Source: a gamma proteobacterium SS-5 (lineage in GTDB: Bacteria; Pseudomonadota; Gammaproteobacteria; Chromatiales; Chromatiaceae). Taken from it: a stretch of DNA of 64,000 nucleotides. The translations under genes and the position numbers were made by a program. This document shows, piece after piece, positions 44,264-53,476 of this stretch (within the stretch, counting starts at the first letter, position 1; each line of letters starts with the position of its first letter). Location of the stretch: the NCBI GenBank assembly GCA_009497875.2, contig CP032508.2:2666001-2730000 (forward strand), read 5' to 3'. A model generated the notes under the pieces. The model did not search any database. It was not told the origin of the DNA and saw only the letters and a list, made by a program, of their open reading frames with translations.

Positions 44264-45460
44264 ATGAATCCGGATCTTGAACGACTACAGCCCTACCCCT
44301 TCCAGAAGCTGGCCGAGCTGCTCCAGGGGGTCAGCCCCAATGCCGAACGGGACGCCATCGCCCTGACCATTGGCGAGCCCAAGCACCCGACCCCGCATTT
44401 TATCAGCGAGGCCCTGCTCAGCCATCTGCACAACCTGTCGGTCTATCCCTCCACCCGGGGCATGCCGCTGCTGCGCCGGACCATTGCCGATTGGCTGCAA
44501 CGGCGCTACAAGCTCGCCCCGGGCCTGCTTGACCCCGAGCGCCATATCCTGCCGGTCAACGGCACCCGCGAGGCCCTGTTCGCCATCGCCCAGGCGGTGG
44601 TGGACCGCAGCACTGCGCCGCTGGTGATGATGCCCAACCCCTTCTATCAGATCTACGAGGGCGCTGCCCTGCTGGCCGGGGCTGAACCGCGCTATATCTC
44701 CAGCGACAAGCGTCACGGCTACCTGCCCGCCTTCGACAAAGTACGCACCGAGGAATGGGACCGCTGCCAACTGCTCTATCTGTGCAGCCCAAGCAACCCC
44801 ACCGGCGCGGTGATCGACATGCCACGCCTGGAGCACCTGCTGGAGCTGGCCCAGCGGCATGACTTCATCATCGCCGCCGATGAGTGCTACTCAGAGATCC
44901 ACTTTGACGAGGTGCAGCCGCCCCTGGGCCTGCTACAGGCCGCCGCCACCCTGGGCAACACCGCATTCAAACGCTGTCTGGTGTTTCACAGCCTGTCCAA
45001 GCGCTCCAACGCGCCGGGGCTGCGCTCGGGCTTTGTTGCCGGCGATGCCGAGATCATCGAGAAATTCTTTGCCTACCGCACCTACCACGGCTGCGCCATG
45101 CCCCTGCAGACCCAGTTTGCCAGCGTGGCCGCCTGGCGTGACGAGGCCCATGTGCAGGAAAACCGCCGCCTGTATCGGCAGAAGTTCGATGCCGTGCTGA
45201 AGATCCTGGATGGCTGCCTCAAGGCACAGCGGCCCCAGGCCGGGTTTTATCTCTGGGCCAAGACCCCCATCAGCGATACCGAATTCGCCCGCGAACTCTA
45301 CCGCCAGGAGCACGTCAGCGTACTGCCCGGCAGTTTTCTGTCGCGCACCGTCGATGGCCACAACCCCGGCACCAACAGAATACGCATGGCCCTGGTAGCG
45401 CCCCTGGACGAATGCCTGGACGCCGCCCAGCGGATCAAGCGTTTTGTCCAGGGGATTTAG
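44264..45460 (+). CDS. dapC: Succinyldiaminopimelate transaminase
   Basis: A PLP-dependent class I/II aminotransferase of 398 residues in lysine and diaminopimelate synthesis. The start MNPDLERLQPYPFQKLAELL is typical of DapC. The PLP lysine is in VFHSLSKRSNAPGLRSGF, the aspartate in IIAADECYSEIHFD, and NRIRMALVAP supplies the carboxylate-binding Arg. A TATACT at 44223 is a possible -10. dapD follows downstream, consistent with the succinylase branch, with a GCAGAG palindrome between them. Confidence 0.92.
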   Translation: MNPDLERLQPYPFQKLAELLQGVSPNAERDAIALTIGEPKHPTPHFISEALLSHLHNLSVYPSTRGMPLLRRTIADWLQRRYKLAPGLLDPERHILPVNGTREALFAIAQAVVDRSTAPLVMMPNPFYQIYEGAALLAGAEPRYISSDKRHGYLPAFDKVRTEEWDRCQLLYLCSPSNPTGAVIDMPRLEHLLELAQRHDFIIAADECYSEIHFDEVQPPLGLLQAAATLGNTAFKRCLVFHSLSKRSNAPGLRSGFVAGDAEIIEKFFAYRTYHGCAMPLQTQFASVAAWRDEAHVQENRRLYRQKFDAVLKILDGCLKAQRPQAGFYLWAKTPISDTEFARELYRQEHVSVLPGSFLSRTVDGHNPGTNRIRMALVAPLDECLDAAQRIKRFVQGI

Positions 45461-45482
45461 TACCGCCCGCAAATGAGCCTCA

Positions 45483-45591
45483 GGACGCAGAGATCGCTGA
45501 GAAGCGCAGAGAACGCAAAGTCTGCTTTTTCAGCCAGCCCCATTGTTTTTCAACTCTGCGCTCTCTGCGCTTCTTCGCGTTCTCGGCGTCC
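45483..45591. repeat. GCAGAG palindromic repeat between dapC and dapD
   Basis: Left arm GGACGCAGAGATCGCTGAGA, right arm ending TCTCGGCGTCC, with a 35-bp spacer. It occupies nearly all of the 171-bp gap, leaving dapD's ribosome-binding site just outside. Confidence 0.72.
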
Positions 45592-45631
45592 AATTCATTA
45601 ACCCCATTCCACACCACCTGAGGAGAAATCC

Positions 45632-46453
45632 ATGAGCGATATCCAGCAACTCATTGTCGATGCCTTTGAGCACCGCGCCGACATCACCCCGCGTAACGTC
45701 GATACCTCCCTCCGCGATGCCGTGGACGAGGCCATAGAACTGCTCGACAAGGGCGAGATTCGCGTTGCCGAGAAGCGCGATGGCGATTGGCTGGTGAACG
45801 ACTGGGTGAAGAAAGCGGTGCTGCTGTCCTTCCGCATCAACGACAACGAATTCATCAAGGGCGGCTTCACCAACTACTACGACAAGGTGCCCTCCAAGTA
45901 CGCCGACACCAACTCCCGCGAATTCCGCGACGGCGGCGTGCGCGTGGTGCCGCCAGCGGCCGCACGCAAGGGCTCCTACATCGCCCCCAGCTGCGTGCTC
46001 ATGCCCAGTTATGTGAATATCGGTGCCTATGTGGATTCCGGCACCATGGTGGATACCTGGGCCACCGTCGGCTCCTGCGCCCAGATCGGCAAGAACGTGC
46101 ATCTGTCCGGCGGCGTCGGCATCGGCGGCGTGCTCGAACCCCTGCAGGCGGCCCCCACCATCATCGAGGACAACTGCTTTATCGGTGCCCGCTCCGAGGT
46201 GGTCGAGGGCGTCATCGTCGAACAGGGCTCGGTGATCTCCATGGGCGTCTATATCGGCCAGTCCACCCGTATCTACAACCGCGAGACCGACGAGATCCTC
46301 TACGGTCGTATCCCGGCGGGCTCGGTGGTCGTCTCCGGCAATCTGCCCTCGGCCGATGGTAAATACAGCCTCTACTGCGCCGTCATCGTCAAACAAGTGG
46401 ATGAGAAGACCCGCTCCAAGGTCGGCATCAACGAATTGCTGCGGGATATCTGA
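45632..46453 (+). CDS. dapD: 2,3,4,5-tetrahydropyridine-2,6-dicarboxylate N-succinyltransferase
   Basis: Succinylates tetrahydrodipicolinate. At 273 residues it matches E. coli DapD (274). The N-terminus [20 protein letters not shown] and the left-handed beta-helix with hexapeptide repeats ([40 protein letters not shown]) are diagnostic. AGGAG lies nine bases before the ATG. The TGA abuts the stop of the convergent ATPase gene. Confidence 0.96.
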   Translation: MSDIQQLIVDAFEHRADITPRNVDTSLRDAVDEAIELLDKGEIRVAEKRDGDWLVNDWVKKAVLLSFRINDNEFIKGGFTNYYDKVPSKYADTNSREFRDGGVRVVPPAAARKGSYIAPSCVLMPSYVNIGAYVDSGTMVDTWATVGSCAQIGKNVHLSGGVGIGGVLEPLQAAPTIIEDNCFIGARSEVVEGVIVEQGSVISMGVYIGQSTRIYNRETDEILYGRIPAGSVVVSGNLPSADGKYSLYCAVIVKQVDEKTRSKVGINELLRDI

Positions 46454-48319
46454 TCAGGCTGGGGCGCACTGCTGGGGCTTGCTGTCGATCAACAGATCAG
46501 AGCCGCGGTCGCAGTAGATGCGCCGGTCGTAGTGCAGGTCTTCGGGGAATTCCTGGGCCACCACCCAGATCTGGCTGATCTCGTCGCTGAGGTTGCCCAG
46601 TACCTTGAGCGAATTGCGCGTGCGCTCGGCGTCGAAGAAGGCAAAGGGCTCATCGAGGAAGGCAAACTGGCGGTCCAGCACCGTGGTATTGGCCACCTGC
46701 TGGGCCAGGGCCAGGCGCACCGCCAGCATGATCTGGCGCTGGGTGCCACTGGAGATCTCCTCCAGCTCCATGTAGTCGCGCTTGTCGCTGGAGAAGACGC
46801 GCACATTGAGTTCCTCGTCGATCTGCAGGTGCTGGTAGCGGCCCTCGGTGAACAACGGCAGGGTGTGGCCGGCCAGGTCACGCAGGTCGCTGTTGAAGCG
46901 CTGGCTCATGTGCTGACCGGCCAGTTGCAGCAGGGCCATGGCCTCGGCGCGCAGAGCGACGGCATCCTCGACCTCGGCGATCTGCTCCAGCAGGGGCTGG
47001 CGCTTGGCCTGCAGGGCATCGAATTGCCGCTGGCGGCTGCATTCATCACCGATCTCCAGCTTGAGCAGGTTCATCTCGCGCCGTTGCAGGTTGAGCACAT
47101 AGCGCAGCCAATCGACAAAGTCCGCCAGGCGCTCCATGATCTGCTCCACCGTGGCGCTGTCCTCGGCCACCTTGCTGCGCAGGCTCACCAGGGACGCCTC
47201 GTCGAACTCCACCCTGGGGTAGTCGTCCTCCTCCTCGCCCGCTTCTGGTTCCTGCTCCAGCAACTCATTGAGCACCCTGCTGCGGGCGTAGGTGGACAGC
47301 TCATCCAGCACCCGAGCCAGGCGCTGACTGCGCCGCCGCAGCAGGCCGATGCGGATACCGGCCGCCCAGTGGCGCAACAGCAGCAGCACAAACAGCCCGC
47401 TACAGGCCAGGGCAGCATAACCAAACTGGGGGGCCAGCGGCCGCCAGTCGAGAAACAGCAGGCGTAACAGATCAAGCCCCAGGGGCGCGGTTTGCGGCCC
47501 GAGCAGGGACCAGAAAGCGGCACTGAGCAGGGCCAGGGCGAGCATCAGCAGTTGCAGAAAGACCCCGCTGGCGCGTACCCGCTCGGCCCGCTGCATCAGA
47601 GGCACGGCCTCTTGGTAGGCCAGGCTGGTCTTTTTCAGCCGGGTCAGCAGGCCCTCGCCCTCCTCCTCGCTGCTGTTCACCTCGACCAGGGCCGCCTCCA
47701 GCTGGGGCAGATGGGCCTTGTCGAAGGCCAGTTCGTCCAGCTCTTCATCCACTCCGGCCAGGGTATGGTTGTGCCGGTCCAGGGTCTGCTGCAGGCGCTT
47801 GCGCTCCTGCGCCAGGTCGTCCTGCACATATTCCACCACGGCGATGCCAGCCATGGATTTGACCGCGTAGCTGTGCGGGTGGGGCTTGGTGATCTCGCGC
47901 TGGGCCAGGTAGAAGGAGTCGATGAACTCCTCGTATTCAAAACCCAGCATGTCGAACAGGGCATCGGCCACTTTATCGACGCCGTTGGCGTGGGGCTCGT
48001 CACTGCCGCTGCGCATCAGCTGGGCGTTGTGTACGCCGTCGGTGTCCAGATAGCGCAGCAGGCGGTAGCCGCTGCCCTCCACCTCGAAGTCGCAGGTCAC
48101 CGAACAGTGCGCCGAGCCCCAGCGGATGAGCTTGGTCAGGCCGCTACCGGTGAGGGAGAAGCTGCGCCCGAAGAGGGCGAAACAGAGGGTCTCGCCGATG
48201 CTGCTCTTGCCTGACTCATTGGGGCCGCTGATGGCGATGACGCCCTGACGGGGGATGTCACTCAGCTCCAGCCGCTGGTATTTGAGGAAATTCTCCGCCT
48301 GCAGCGAGGTGATGATCAT
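46454..48319 (-). CDS. SMC/Rad50-like ATPase with central membrane hairpin
   Basis: A 621-residue protein with split ATPase ends. The Walker A motif is ISGPNESGKSSIGETLCFA near residue 32, and the C-terminus has the ABC signature region LEEISSGTQRQIMLAVRLAL and Walker B FAFLDEPFAFFD. Between two helical arms lie hydrophobic segments near residues 259-281 (FLQLLMLALALLSAAFWSLL) and 308-328 (YAALACSGLFVLLLL), so it is probably membrane-anchored, resembling YhaN-type proteins. No SbcD-like nuclease is next to it; only a small 62-residue gene precedes it. Confidence 0.82.
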   Translation of the reverse strand: MIITSLQAENFLKYQRLELSDIPRQGVIAISGPNESGKSSIGETLCFALFGRSFSLTGSGLTKLIRWGSAHCSVTCDFEVEGSGYRLLRYLDTDGVHNAQLMRSGSDEPHANGVDKVADALFDMLGFEYEEFIDSFYLAQREITKPHPHSYAVKSMAGIAVVEYVQDDLAQERKRLQQTLDRHNHTLAGVDEELDELAFDKAHLPQLEAALVEVNSSEEEGEGLLTRLKKTSLAYQEAVPLMQRAERVRASGVFLQLLMLALALLSAAFWSLLGPQTAPLGLDLLRLLFLDWRPLAPQFGYAALACSGLFVLLLLRHWAAGIRIGLLRRRSQRLARVLDELSTYARSRVLNELLEQEPEAGEEEDDYPRVEFDEASLVSLRSKVAEDSATVEQIMERLADFVDWLRYVLNLQRREMNLLKLEIGDECSRQRQFDALQAKRQPLLEQIAEVEDAVALRAEAMALLQLAGQHMSQRFNSDLRDLAGHTLPLFTEGRYQHLQIDEELNVRVFSSDKRDYMELEEISSGTQRQIMLAVRLALAQQVANTTVLDRQFAFLDEPFAFFDAERTRNSLKVLGNLSDEISQIWVVAQEFPEDLHYDRRIYCDRGSDLLIDSKPQQCAPA

Positions 48320-48508
48320 CTAATCGGCCTCCAGGGTGCGCAGCTTGTTCAGCACCAGTTCGACCACCCGGTCAAAGCGTTCAGCATCGAAATTCTCACC
48401 GGCACGCTGCCGCCGCTGCCGCTCCAGCTCGCAGAACTCGGCAAAATCCTGGGTCGGGCCGTTCAGGCCCGAGCTGCCCAGCGGCTTGTCTTTGTCTGAG
48501 CGGGACAT
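48320..48508 (-). CDS. Small protein upstream of the SMC-like ATPase, unknown
   Basis: A 62-residue charged protein (GPTQDFAEFCELERQRRQRA, then FDAERFDRVVELVLNKLRTL). Its stop touches the ATPase start codon with no gap, so the two are probably co-translated and may be partners. No family recognised. Confidence 0.65.
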   Translation of the reverse strand: MSRSDKDKPLGSSGLNGPTQDFAEFCELERQRRQRAGENFDAERFDRVVELVLNKLRTLEAD

Positions 48509-48556
48509 GGCGGCTCCAGGGGAGAAAGGGGTTGCGAATTATAGCAGGAATCGCGG

Positions 48557-48703
48557 GGGACTCGGGACTCGGGACTCGGGACTCGGGACTCGGGACTCGG
48601 GACTCGGGACTCGGGACTCGGGACTCGGGACTCGGGACTCGGGACTCGGGACTCGGGACTCGGGACTCGGGACTCGGGACTCGGGACTCGGGACTCGGGA
48701 CTC
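48557..48703. repeat. 21 tandem copies of the heptamer GGGACTC
   Basis: From 48557 to 48703 the sequence is an uninterrupted run of GGGACTC, exactly 147 bases. It is followed at 48704-48720 by GGGAGGC-TTC-GCCTCCC, a perfect 7-bp hairpin. It lies between the ATPase pair and the transporter. A 7-bp unit read as codons gives a seven-residue repeat in every frame, but no gene is implied. Copy number is likely to vary between strains. Confidence 0.9.
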
Positions 48704-48761
48704 GGGAGGCTTCGCCTCCCTCTCCAGCCTCCGTCCTCCGTCCTCTGTCTTCTGTCCTCTG

Positions 48762-50048
48762 TCACAAAAACAACCAACTGCAAATAAACACCGCCGCCGC
48801 TATGCCCACCATATCCGCTGTCAGGGCCGTTGCCAGGGCATGGCGCACCCGCTTGACCTGTACCGCGCCAAAATAGACCGCCAGCACATAAAAGGTGGTC
48901 TCGGTAGAGCCCTGCAGGGTGCTGACCAGCAGGCCAACGTAGGTATCCGGGCCGGTGGCCGGATCCTGCATGATACCCACCAGCACCCCATAGGCACCGG
49001 AACCAGACAGAGGCCGCAACAGGGCCATGGGCAGGGCCTCGGCGGGCAGGCCGAACCAGGCCGTGAGGGGTCCGAGCAGGCCCACCAGCCACTCCATGGC
49101 ACCGCTGACGCGAAACATGCCGATGGCGGTGAGTATGGCCACCAGATAGGGGATGATCTTCACCGCCAGGGCGAAGCCCTCCTTGGCGCCCTCGACAAAG
49201 GCCTCGTAGATGGGCACCCGCCGGACTAAGCCAAAACCGAGAAAAAGCACCGTCAGCACCGGCACCACCCAGGGCGACATGGCGCGGCCATAGAGAATGG
49301 TGATCGGAATCAGGGCCAGGATGCCGAGCAAAAACAACCAGGATGCCCAGACCGAATAGCTGCCGACCTCGGCCCCTGAACCGTCTTCGGCGGGCTCGTC
49401 CTCGCGCTGGGGCTGCTGCTCGGGGGGCAAGGGCCTAACCGGGCTGAAGCGCTGATACCAACGCGCCGCCAGAATCGCCGCCGTGGTGGAGCAGATAGTG
49501 GCGAACAGGGTGGTGGGCATGATCGCCGCCGGGTCCGCCGAGCCCAGGGTGGCGCGCAGGGCCACCACGCCGGTGGGCAACAGGGTGATGCTGGAGGTGT
49601 TGATGGCCAGGAACAGGGCCATGGAATTGCTCGCCACCCCAGGGTTGGGGTTGAGCCGATCCAGCGCCTGCATGGCCTTGATGCCAAAGGGCGTGGCGGC
49701 ATTGCCCAGGCCCAGGGCATTGGCGGAGAAGTTCATGATCATGGCCCCCATGGCCGGGTGATCCGGCGGCACCTCGGGGAACAGGCGCAGCATCAGCGGC
49801 CGGATCAGCCGTGCCAGGATCAACAGCAGGCCACCGCGCTCCACCACCTTCATCAGCCCCAGAAAAAAGCTCATCACCCCGATCAGCCCCAGCACCAGCT
49901 CCACCGCCGACTTGGCCGAGTCGATCAGCCCCGTGGTCAGGGCCTGCATGGGCGCGATAGCGTCGGCAGCACTCGGCTGCCAGCCCAGCTGTTGCCAGGC
50001 GGTGACCATAAAGGCGCTAAAAATGAGGAAGCCAAAGACGTAATTCAT
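48762..50048 (-). CDS. Nucleoside-recognition/gate domain transporter, fused SpmA-SpmB-like
   Basis: A 428-residue membrane protein with two gate-type domains. The first half resembles SpmA (MGAMIMNFSANALGLGNAAT, then SSITLLPTGVVALRATLGSA); the second resembles SpmB (KEGFALAVKIIPYLVAILTA, then GLLVSTLQGSTETTFYVLAV). A charged linker (PPEQQPQREDEPAEDG) joins them. The transported substrate is unknown. ATG at 50048. Confidence 0.85.
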   Translation of the reverse strand: MNYVFGFLIFSAFMVTAWQQLGWQPSAADAIAPMQALTTGLIDSAKSAVELVLGLIGVMSFFLGLMKVVERGGLLLILARLIRPLMLRLFPEVPPDHPAMGAMIMNFSANALGLGNAATPFGIKAMQALDRLNPNPGVASNSMALFLAINTSSITLLPTGVVALRATLGSADPAAIMPTTLFATICSTTAAILAARWYQRFSPVRPLPPEQQPQREDEPAEDGSGAEVGSYSVWASWLFLLGILALIPITILYGRAMSPWVVPVLTVLFLGFGLVRRVPIYEAFVEGAKEGFALAVKIIPYLVAILTAIGMFRVSGAMEWLVGLLGPLTAWFGLPAEALPMALLRPLSGSGAYGVLVGIMQDPATGPDTYVGLLVSTLQGSTETTFYVLAVYFGAVQVKRVRHALATALTADMVGIAAAVFICSWLFL

Positions 50049-50060
50049 GCCCACTCCAAC

Positions 50061-50088
50061 TTGACAATCCCAAACCAAGATATATGCT
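50061..50088 (+). promoter_or_regulatory. Sigma70-like promoter for the NlpC/P60 lipoprotein gene
   Basis: TTGACA at 50061-50066 and TATGCT at 50083-50088 are 16 bases apart. A perfect -35 with a 4/6 -10 makes a plausible promoter. The predicted start would be near 50095, some 29 bases before the ATG at 50124. Confidence 0.55.
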
Positions 50089-50123
50089 ATTCAGCTAGTT
50101 ATAGATGAATAATAACACTTAAC

Positions 50124-50654
50124 ATGAAGTTCGTATCCCGTCAGGGCCAAAAAATCCTGCTGCTCGGCTGCATCCTATCCCTGGGCGGCTGCCTGTCCAC
50201 CCCGGAGCGGCTCAGCCAGCAGGGGCAGCCGTTAGAAGCGCAGCTCAACCAGGCCGAAACCCGGCAGGATCACTCCCTCATGGACGGTCGGCGCATGGAA
50301 CTGATCGGCCAGGCCCTATCCCTGATCGGCGTCCCCTACCGGCTCGGCGGCAGCAGGCCGGAACAGGGCTTCGATTGCAGCGGGCTGGTGCAATACAGCC
50401 TGGGCAATGTCGGCGTACAGGCCCCACGCACCGCTGCCGAGCAATACTCCCAGGCCCAGCACAAACCCCTGAACGACCTGCTGCCGGGGGATCTGATCTT
50501 CTTCCGCATCGACCGCGCCACCAACCACGTCGGCATCTACCTAGGCGGCGGTGATTTCATCCATGCCCCACGGGCCGGCAGCCCGGTACGCCTGGAAAGC
50601 CTGCGCAAAAGCTATTGGCAGAAGCGTTTTCGCGGTGCCGGCAGCTACCTATGA
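50124..50654 (+). CDS. NlpC/P60 family peptidase, outer-membrane or secreted lipoprotein
   Basis: A 176-residue endopeptidase of the C40 type acting on peptidoglycan peptides. A lipoprotein signal ends at Cys 23 (LSLGGC). The catalytic Cys is in GFDCSGLVQYSL, the His in ATNHVGIYLGGGDFI, with a third polar residue near FIHAPRAG. The length is normal for Spr/NlpC relatives. Confidence 0.92.
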   Translation: MKFVSRQGQKILLLGCILSLGGCLSTPERLSQQGQPLEAQLNQAETRQDHSLMDGRRMELIGQALSLIGVPYRLGGSRPEQGFDCSGLVQYSLGNVGVQAPRTAAEQYSQAQHKPLNDLLPGDLIFFRIDRATNHVGIYLGGGDFIHAPRAGSPVRLESLRKSYWQKRFRGAGSYL

Positions 50655-50746
50655 ACCTGAGCACGCCTTGGAATCGCCTGGGAACCCCGAGCCAGCGCTC
50701 GGAGGGCAAGGCTGGAATGTAACGGAACCCGGGGCCTTGTCGAGTC

Positions 50747-50929
50747 CTAGGAGCCTGTCGGGTTTAGGTGCCCGTAGCGAGCAAGGTGGGAGAACGAGAA
50801 CAAATTTTCACGATTTTGAGGCGCTGAGTTTCCCTACGCAACGAAAAATCGGGGCCAATGTTTAAAACAATTTTGGGCCGTTCTTCCCACCGGCGCAGTA
50901 GGAGCATCCTAAATCCGACAGCCTCCTAG
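50747..50929. mobile_element. MITE-like element, copy 3, inverted and 183 bp
   Basis: The same element as at 16.2 and 40.9 kb in the opposite orientation, starting CTAGGAGCCTGTCGG and ending CCGACAGCCTCCTAG. Relative to the 169-bp copies it has a small insertion around GTTTAAAACAATTT near 50861-50875. It lies just upstream of the eroded restriction locus. The rest of the gap to 51189 has no gene; CTGATTACCCAT at 50961 recurs near 59526. Confidence 0.8.
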
Positions 50930-51189
50930 CTCCCATAACGGGAGAAATCAAACCGCAACCTGATTACCCATCTGGCTCAGCCATTGTCTCGGCTTGGCTG
51001 ACCCTGCACGGCAAGGGTGAGGCCGGCTTTACCGAACGGCTCTGGCCGGCCTCCGCCAAACCCCCTGGGACCATCGCCACCGCTGAGCAAGAAACCGTTT
51101 GCGCCCCGGTCACGCTGGGGCATAATTAAGGCATAACTGGCGGTTATATTCGCAAGGCCGCGTAAATAATGAAGGAAGGAGATGGCCGG

Positions 51190-53358
51190 ATGTCGCTGAA
51201 TGAAGCCGAGATCGAGAAACGGCTGATTGAGAAGCTCGAAGAGATCAAATACAGCTACCGCCCAGACATCCGGGACAAGACCGCACTGGAAGCCAACTTC
51301 CGCCAGAAGTTCGAGGCCCTCAACCGCGTAACTCTCACCGATGCCGAGTTCGCCCGCCTGCGTGACGGCATCATCCATGCCGACGTGTTTCAGGCCGCCA
51401 AGGCCCTACGCGAATACGGCTACATGGAGCGCGAAGACGGCACCCCGCTGCACTTCCAGCTGGTCAACCTCAAGGATTGGTGCAAGAACGCATTTGAGGT
51501 CATCAACCAGCTGCACATCAACACCGAAAACAGCCACCACCGTTATGACGTCATCTTGTTGCTCAACGGCCTGCCGCTGGTGCAGATCGAGCTAAAGACC
51601 CTTGGCCTATCGCCACGCAAGGCGATGGAGCAGATCATCGACTACCGTAATGACCCCGGCAACGGCTATGGCAACAGCTTGCTCTGCTTCATGCAGCTGT
51701 TCATCGTCAGCAACCGCAATCAAACCTTCAAGCCCGAAGGTAAAAAGGCAGCCGCGGAAGACGCGGAAATCCGCGGAAAAATTACCGACCAGGTTTTCAG
51801 CGACATTCCGCGCTTTCAGCGGCAAAAACAATCACAGCAGGCCGTGGTCGATGCCATCCTCGCCAAGCACGACGCCGCCACCAACCATCGCCGTTTCAAC
51901 GCCCTGCTGGCCACCGCCTCGATCAACGACGCCATTGCCTACTACCGCCTGTTCAAGCAGGTGCAGGCAGAGCGCCAGGCTGACAACCTGCCGCTGCATA
52001 TCGCCTGCGTTTTCTCACCACCGGCGGAGGGCAACAGGGACGTCAAGCAGCTCCAGGAAGACCTGCCCCAGGAGAAGGCCGACAACCAGCAGGAGCCGGA
52101 GCAAAAGAAAGCGGCCCTGCAGGAAATCATCAGCGACTACAACGCCCAGTTCGGCACCAACCACAAGCTCAGCGAGTTCGATCTGTACTATCAGGACATC
52201 CAGCAGCGCATCAAGGACCAGAAATACCCCAACAAAGACTACCCGCGCAAAAACAAGATCGACCTCTGCATCGTCGTTGACATGCTGCTCACCGGCTTCG
52301 ACTCCCAGTACCTCAACAGCCTCTATGTGGACAAGAACCTCAAGCACCACGGCCTGATTCAAGCCTTTTCGCGCACCAACCGCGTGCTCAACGACACCAA
52401 GCCCTACGGCAACATCCTCGACTTTCGCGCCCAAGAGAAAAGCGTGGACCAAGCCATCGCCCTCTTCTCTGGCGAAGACGCGAAACGCTCCCGCGAAATC
52501 TGGCTGGTCGATCCCGCGCCCCAGGTCATCGAAAAGCTCGATGCCGCCGTCAAGCAACTGGAAGACTTCATGCAGGCCCAGGGCCAGCCCTGCACCCCCG
52601 CTGCCGTCAACAACCTCAAGGGCACCGCCGCCAGGGTCGAGTTCATCAACCGATTCAAGGAAATTCAGCGCCTCAAGAAATATCTCGACCAATACACCGA
52701 CCTGACCGACGCGCAGCAACAGCAGATTGAACAACGCCTGCCCGAAGACAGCCTGCGCGGCTTCAAGGGCATGTACCTGGAGACGGCCCAGCGCCTCAAG
52801 AACGAGCAGGGCAAGACCAAAGACCCCGACAACCCGGTCATCGAGCAACTGGAATTCGAGTTCGTTCTCTTCTCCTCGGCGCTGATCGACTACGACTACA
52901 TCATGGGCCTCATCGCCCGCTATAGCCACGAGCAGCCCGGCAAGGAGACCCTGAGCCGGGAGCAGATCATCAACCTGCTCGCCTCCAGCAGTAACCTGAT
53001 GGACGAGCGCGACGAGATCATTGCCTACATCAACACCCTGGAGGCCGGCAAGGGGCATGGCGGCATTGAAGACATCCGCGGCAATTACCAGGTCTTCAAG
53101 GCCCAGAAGACCCAGGATGAACTGGCGCAACTGCCCACACGCCACCGCTTGAAAAGCGAGGCCCTGCAGGGCTTTGTCGATGCCATCCTCGACCGCATGA
53201 TCTTCGACGGCGAACAGTTGAGCGATCTGTTCGCCCCGCTCGAACTCGGCTGGAAAGCCCGCAGCCAGGCCGAGCTGGCGCTGATGCAAGACTTGGTGCC
53301 GCTGCTGATCAAGCAAGCCGGTGGACGGGAGATTTCAGGGTTGGCGGCGTATGAATAA
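51190..53358 (+). pseudogene. hsdR: Type I restriction enzyme R subunit lacking the first helicase domain
   Basis: A 722-residue in-frame relic. The N-terminus keeps the nuclease fold (YDVILLLNGLPLVQIELKTL, the Asp and Glu-x-Lys). From about residue 210 it jumps to the second helicase domain (FNALLATASINDAIAYYRLF; LCIVVDMLLTGFDSQYLNSL; HHGLIQAFSRTNRVLN), with no Walker A or DEAD motif anywhere. Normal HsdR is about 1000 residues. The junction contains CCGCGGAAGACGCGGAAATC, a palindromic repeat. Translocation, and so restriction, should be lost. ATG at 51190 with AAGGAGA upstream. Confidence 0.85.
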
Positions 53359-53362
53359 CCCC

Positions 53363-53448
53363 GTAGGAGCGGGCCACGCCCGCGAAAAAGCCAGCGATAT
53401 CGCCCGTGATTTATTATCGTCGCCCTCGCGCCCATGGGGCGCTCCTAC
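53363..53448. repeat. REP element copy 1 (86 bp)
   Basis: GTAGGAGCGGGCCACGCCCG at the left and CATGGGGCGCTCCTAC at the right form an imperfect hairpin. The element starts nine bases after the hsdR stop region and precedes the second transposase gene. Three more copies lie at 53911, 54102 and 54281. Confidence 0.82.
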
Positions 53449-53476
53449 GCAAAAAGGAAAACCGGGGCATGCGGCG

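Noticed and set aside
48557-48703. CRISPR-like array
   Set aside because: Units are 7 bp with no spacers and no cas genes; it is a simple tandem repeat.
48532-48876. A frame encoding a repeated GLGTRDS peptide
   Set aside because: The 7-bp heptamer array translates as a repeat in every frame; no start, ribosome site or domain supports a gene.
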